From JBNKFQ01 sp050289385 (GTDB lineage Bacteria > Pseudomonadota > Gammaproteobacteria > Pseudomonadales > Porticoccaceae): 12,315 bases of DNA. The translations under genes and the position numbers were made by a program. Every line of letters starts with the position of its first letter. The stretch's first letter is position 1. The notes below the pieces were generated by a model. It did not search any database, was not told where the DNA came from, and saw only the letters and a program-made list of their open reading frames with translations. The stretch lies in NCBI GenBank assembly GCA_050289385.1, contig JBNKFQ010000160.1, positions 1 through 12,315 of the forward strand. The letters are read 5' to 3'. This document shows positions 11,979 to 12,315 of the stretch, piece by piece.

Positions 11979-12315
11979 TTATAGCCCCGTCAGTTGACGT
12001 AACGCCGCCAGTGGACGACGGAACAGAAACAGTGCCAAAGGTACACGCTCGCCCTCAATTTTAGCGGAACCTTTCAAGCCAATGCGGGGTAGTTCGGTCT
12101 CATCTGCAAACTCCGCTACGGCGCGATAGGCGAGCACACCATCGGGTGTGGAGACGGGCTGATAGGCAGCCAGTACCAGTTGTGCATCGATAGCGTTGAG
12201 GGGCTGCACATCCAAAAACAGGGTGACCTCGGTACCGGGCTGCATCTGGATGGCATCTGCCACGGGAATATAAATCGCCAGCTCGGCAGCCGCCGGTGCA
12301 GCAATCGCCATGACC
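11979..12315 (-). CDS. HlyD-family efflux adaptor, C-terminal part only
   Basis: The frame is open to the right edge. About 112 residues are visible, ending RPLAALRQLTGL. The stretch ELAIYIPVADAIQMQPGTEVTLFLDVQP is the beta-barrel segment that follows the second lipoyl half in HlyD/MacA adaptors. VLAYRAVAEFADETELPRIGLKGSAKIEGERVP is the typical membrane-proximal ending with G-L-K-G-S-A-K-I. The lipoyl and coiled-coil parts lie outside the window. The stop is 1 bp before the M50/HlyD hybrid, so the two encode one machine, probably an inner-membrane/periplasmic export assembly with two adaptor-like proteins. The Met at 12311 is internal, not the start. Confidence 0.8.
   Translation of the reverse strand, partial: VMAIAAPAAAELAIYIPVADAIQMQPGTEVTLFLDVQPLNAIDAQLVLAAYQPVSTPDGVLAYRAVAEFADETELPRIGLKGSAKIEGERVPLALFLFRRPLAALRQLTGL

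Overview
The window looks like chromosomal DNA from a gammaproteobacterium. FabA, RF3 and the AI-2E family transporter are all of proteobacterial type. Heptamer-repeat intergenic DNA and an M50/HlyD export operon would fit the Cellvibrionales or a relative, but that placement is only a guess. No rRNA, tRNA or CRISPR array was seen.

Layout. (1) Positions 1-1652, minus strand: a MacAB-like tripartite exporter, with a membrane-fusion adaptor followed by the ATPase subunit, which runs off the left edge. (2) 1653-1896: a divergent control region with a near-consensus Fur box and a perfect TATAAT hexamer. (3) 1897-2424, plus strand: fabA, the only plus-strand gene. (4) 2441-5852, minus strand: a run of housekeeping or accessory genes, namely an O-methyltransferase, an AI-2E family permease, a small membrane-anchored protein, a VOC/glyoxalase-fold protein and a PlsC-type acyltransferase. 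GTC-rich heptamer repeats lie between several of them. (5) 5929-8235, minus strand: one uninterrupted frame joining a complete Fic domain ('mobile mystery protein B' type) to a complete release factor 3. It is preceded by the XRE partner 'mobile mystery protein A' with a 4-base overlap. (6) 8736-8878: a promoter/operator array with a 33-bp period, directly upstream of mobile mystery protein A. (7) 8876-9856: an eroded mobile segment with a frameshifted ArdA antirestriction C-terminus joined to a frameshifted IS91-type transposase fragment, then about 265 bp without a gene. (8) 9857-12315, minus strand: an M50 metalloprotease/HlyD hybrid and the C-terminus of a second HlyD-type adaptor, separated by 1 bp.

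The main biological point is the toxin-antitoxin-like pair lying directly upstream of prfC with no stop codon between. The frame permits a 768-residue Fic-RF3 protein. A GTG with a good Shine-Dalgarno sequence inside that frame would also give a normal 529-residue RF3. Transcription of the essential-type translation factor may therefore have come under the autoregulated promoter of a mobile Fic module. ArdA and IS91 debris next to it support a history of horizontal insertion.
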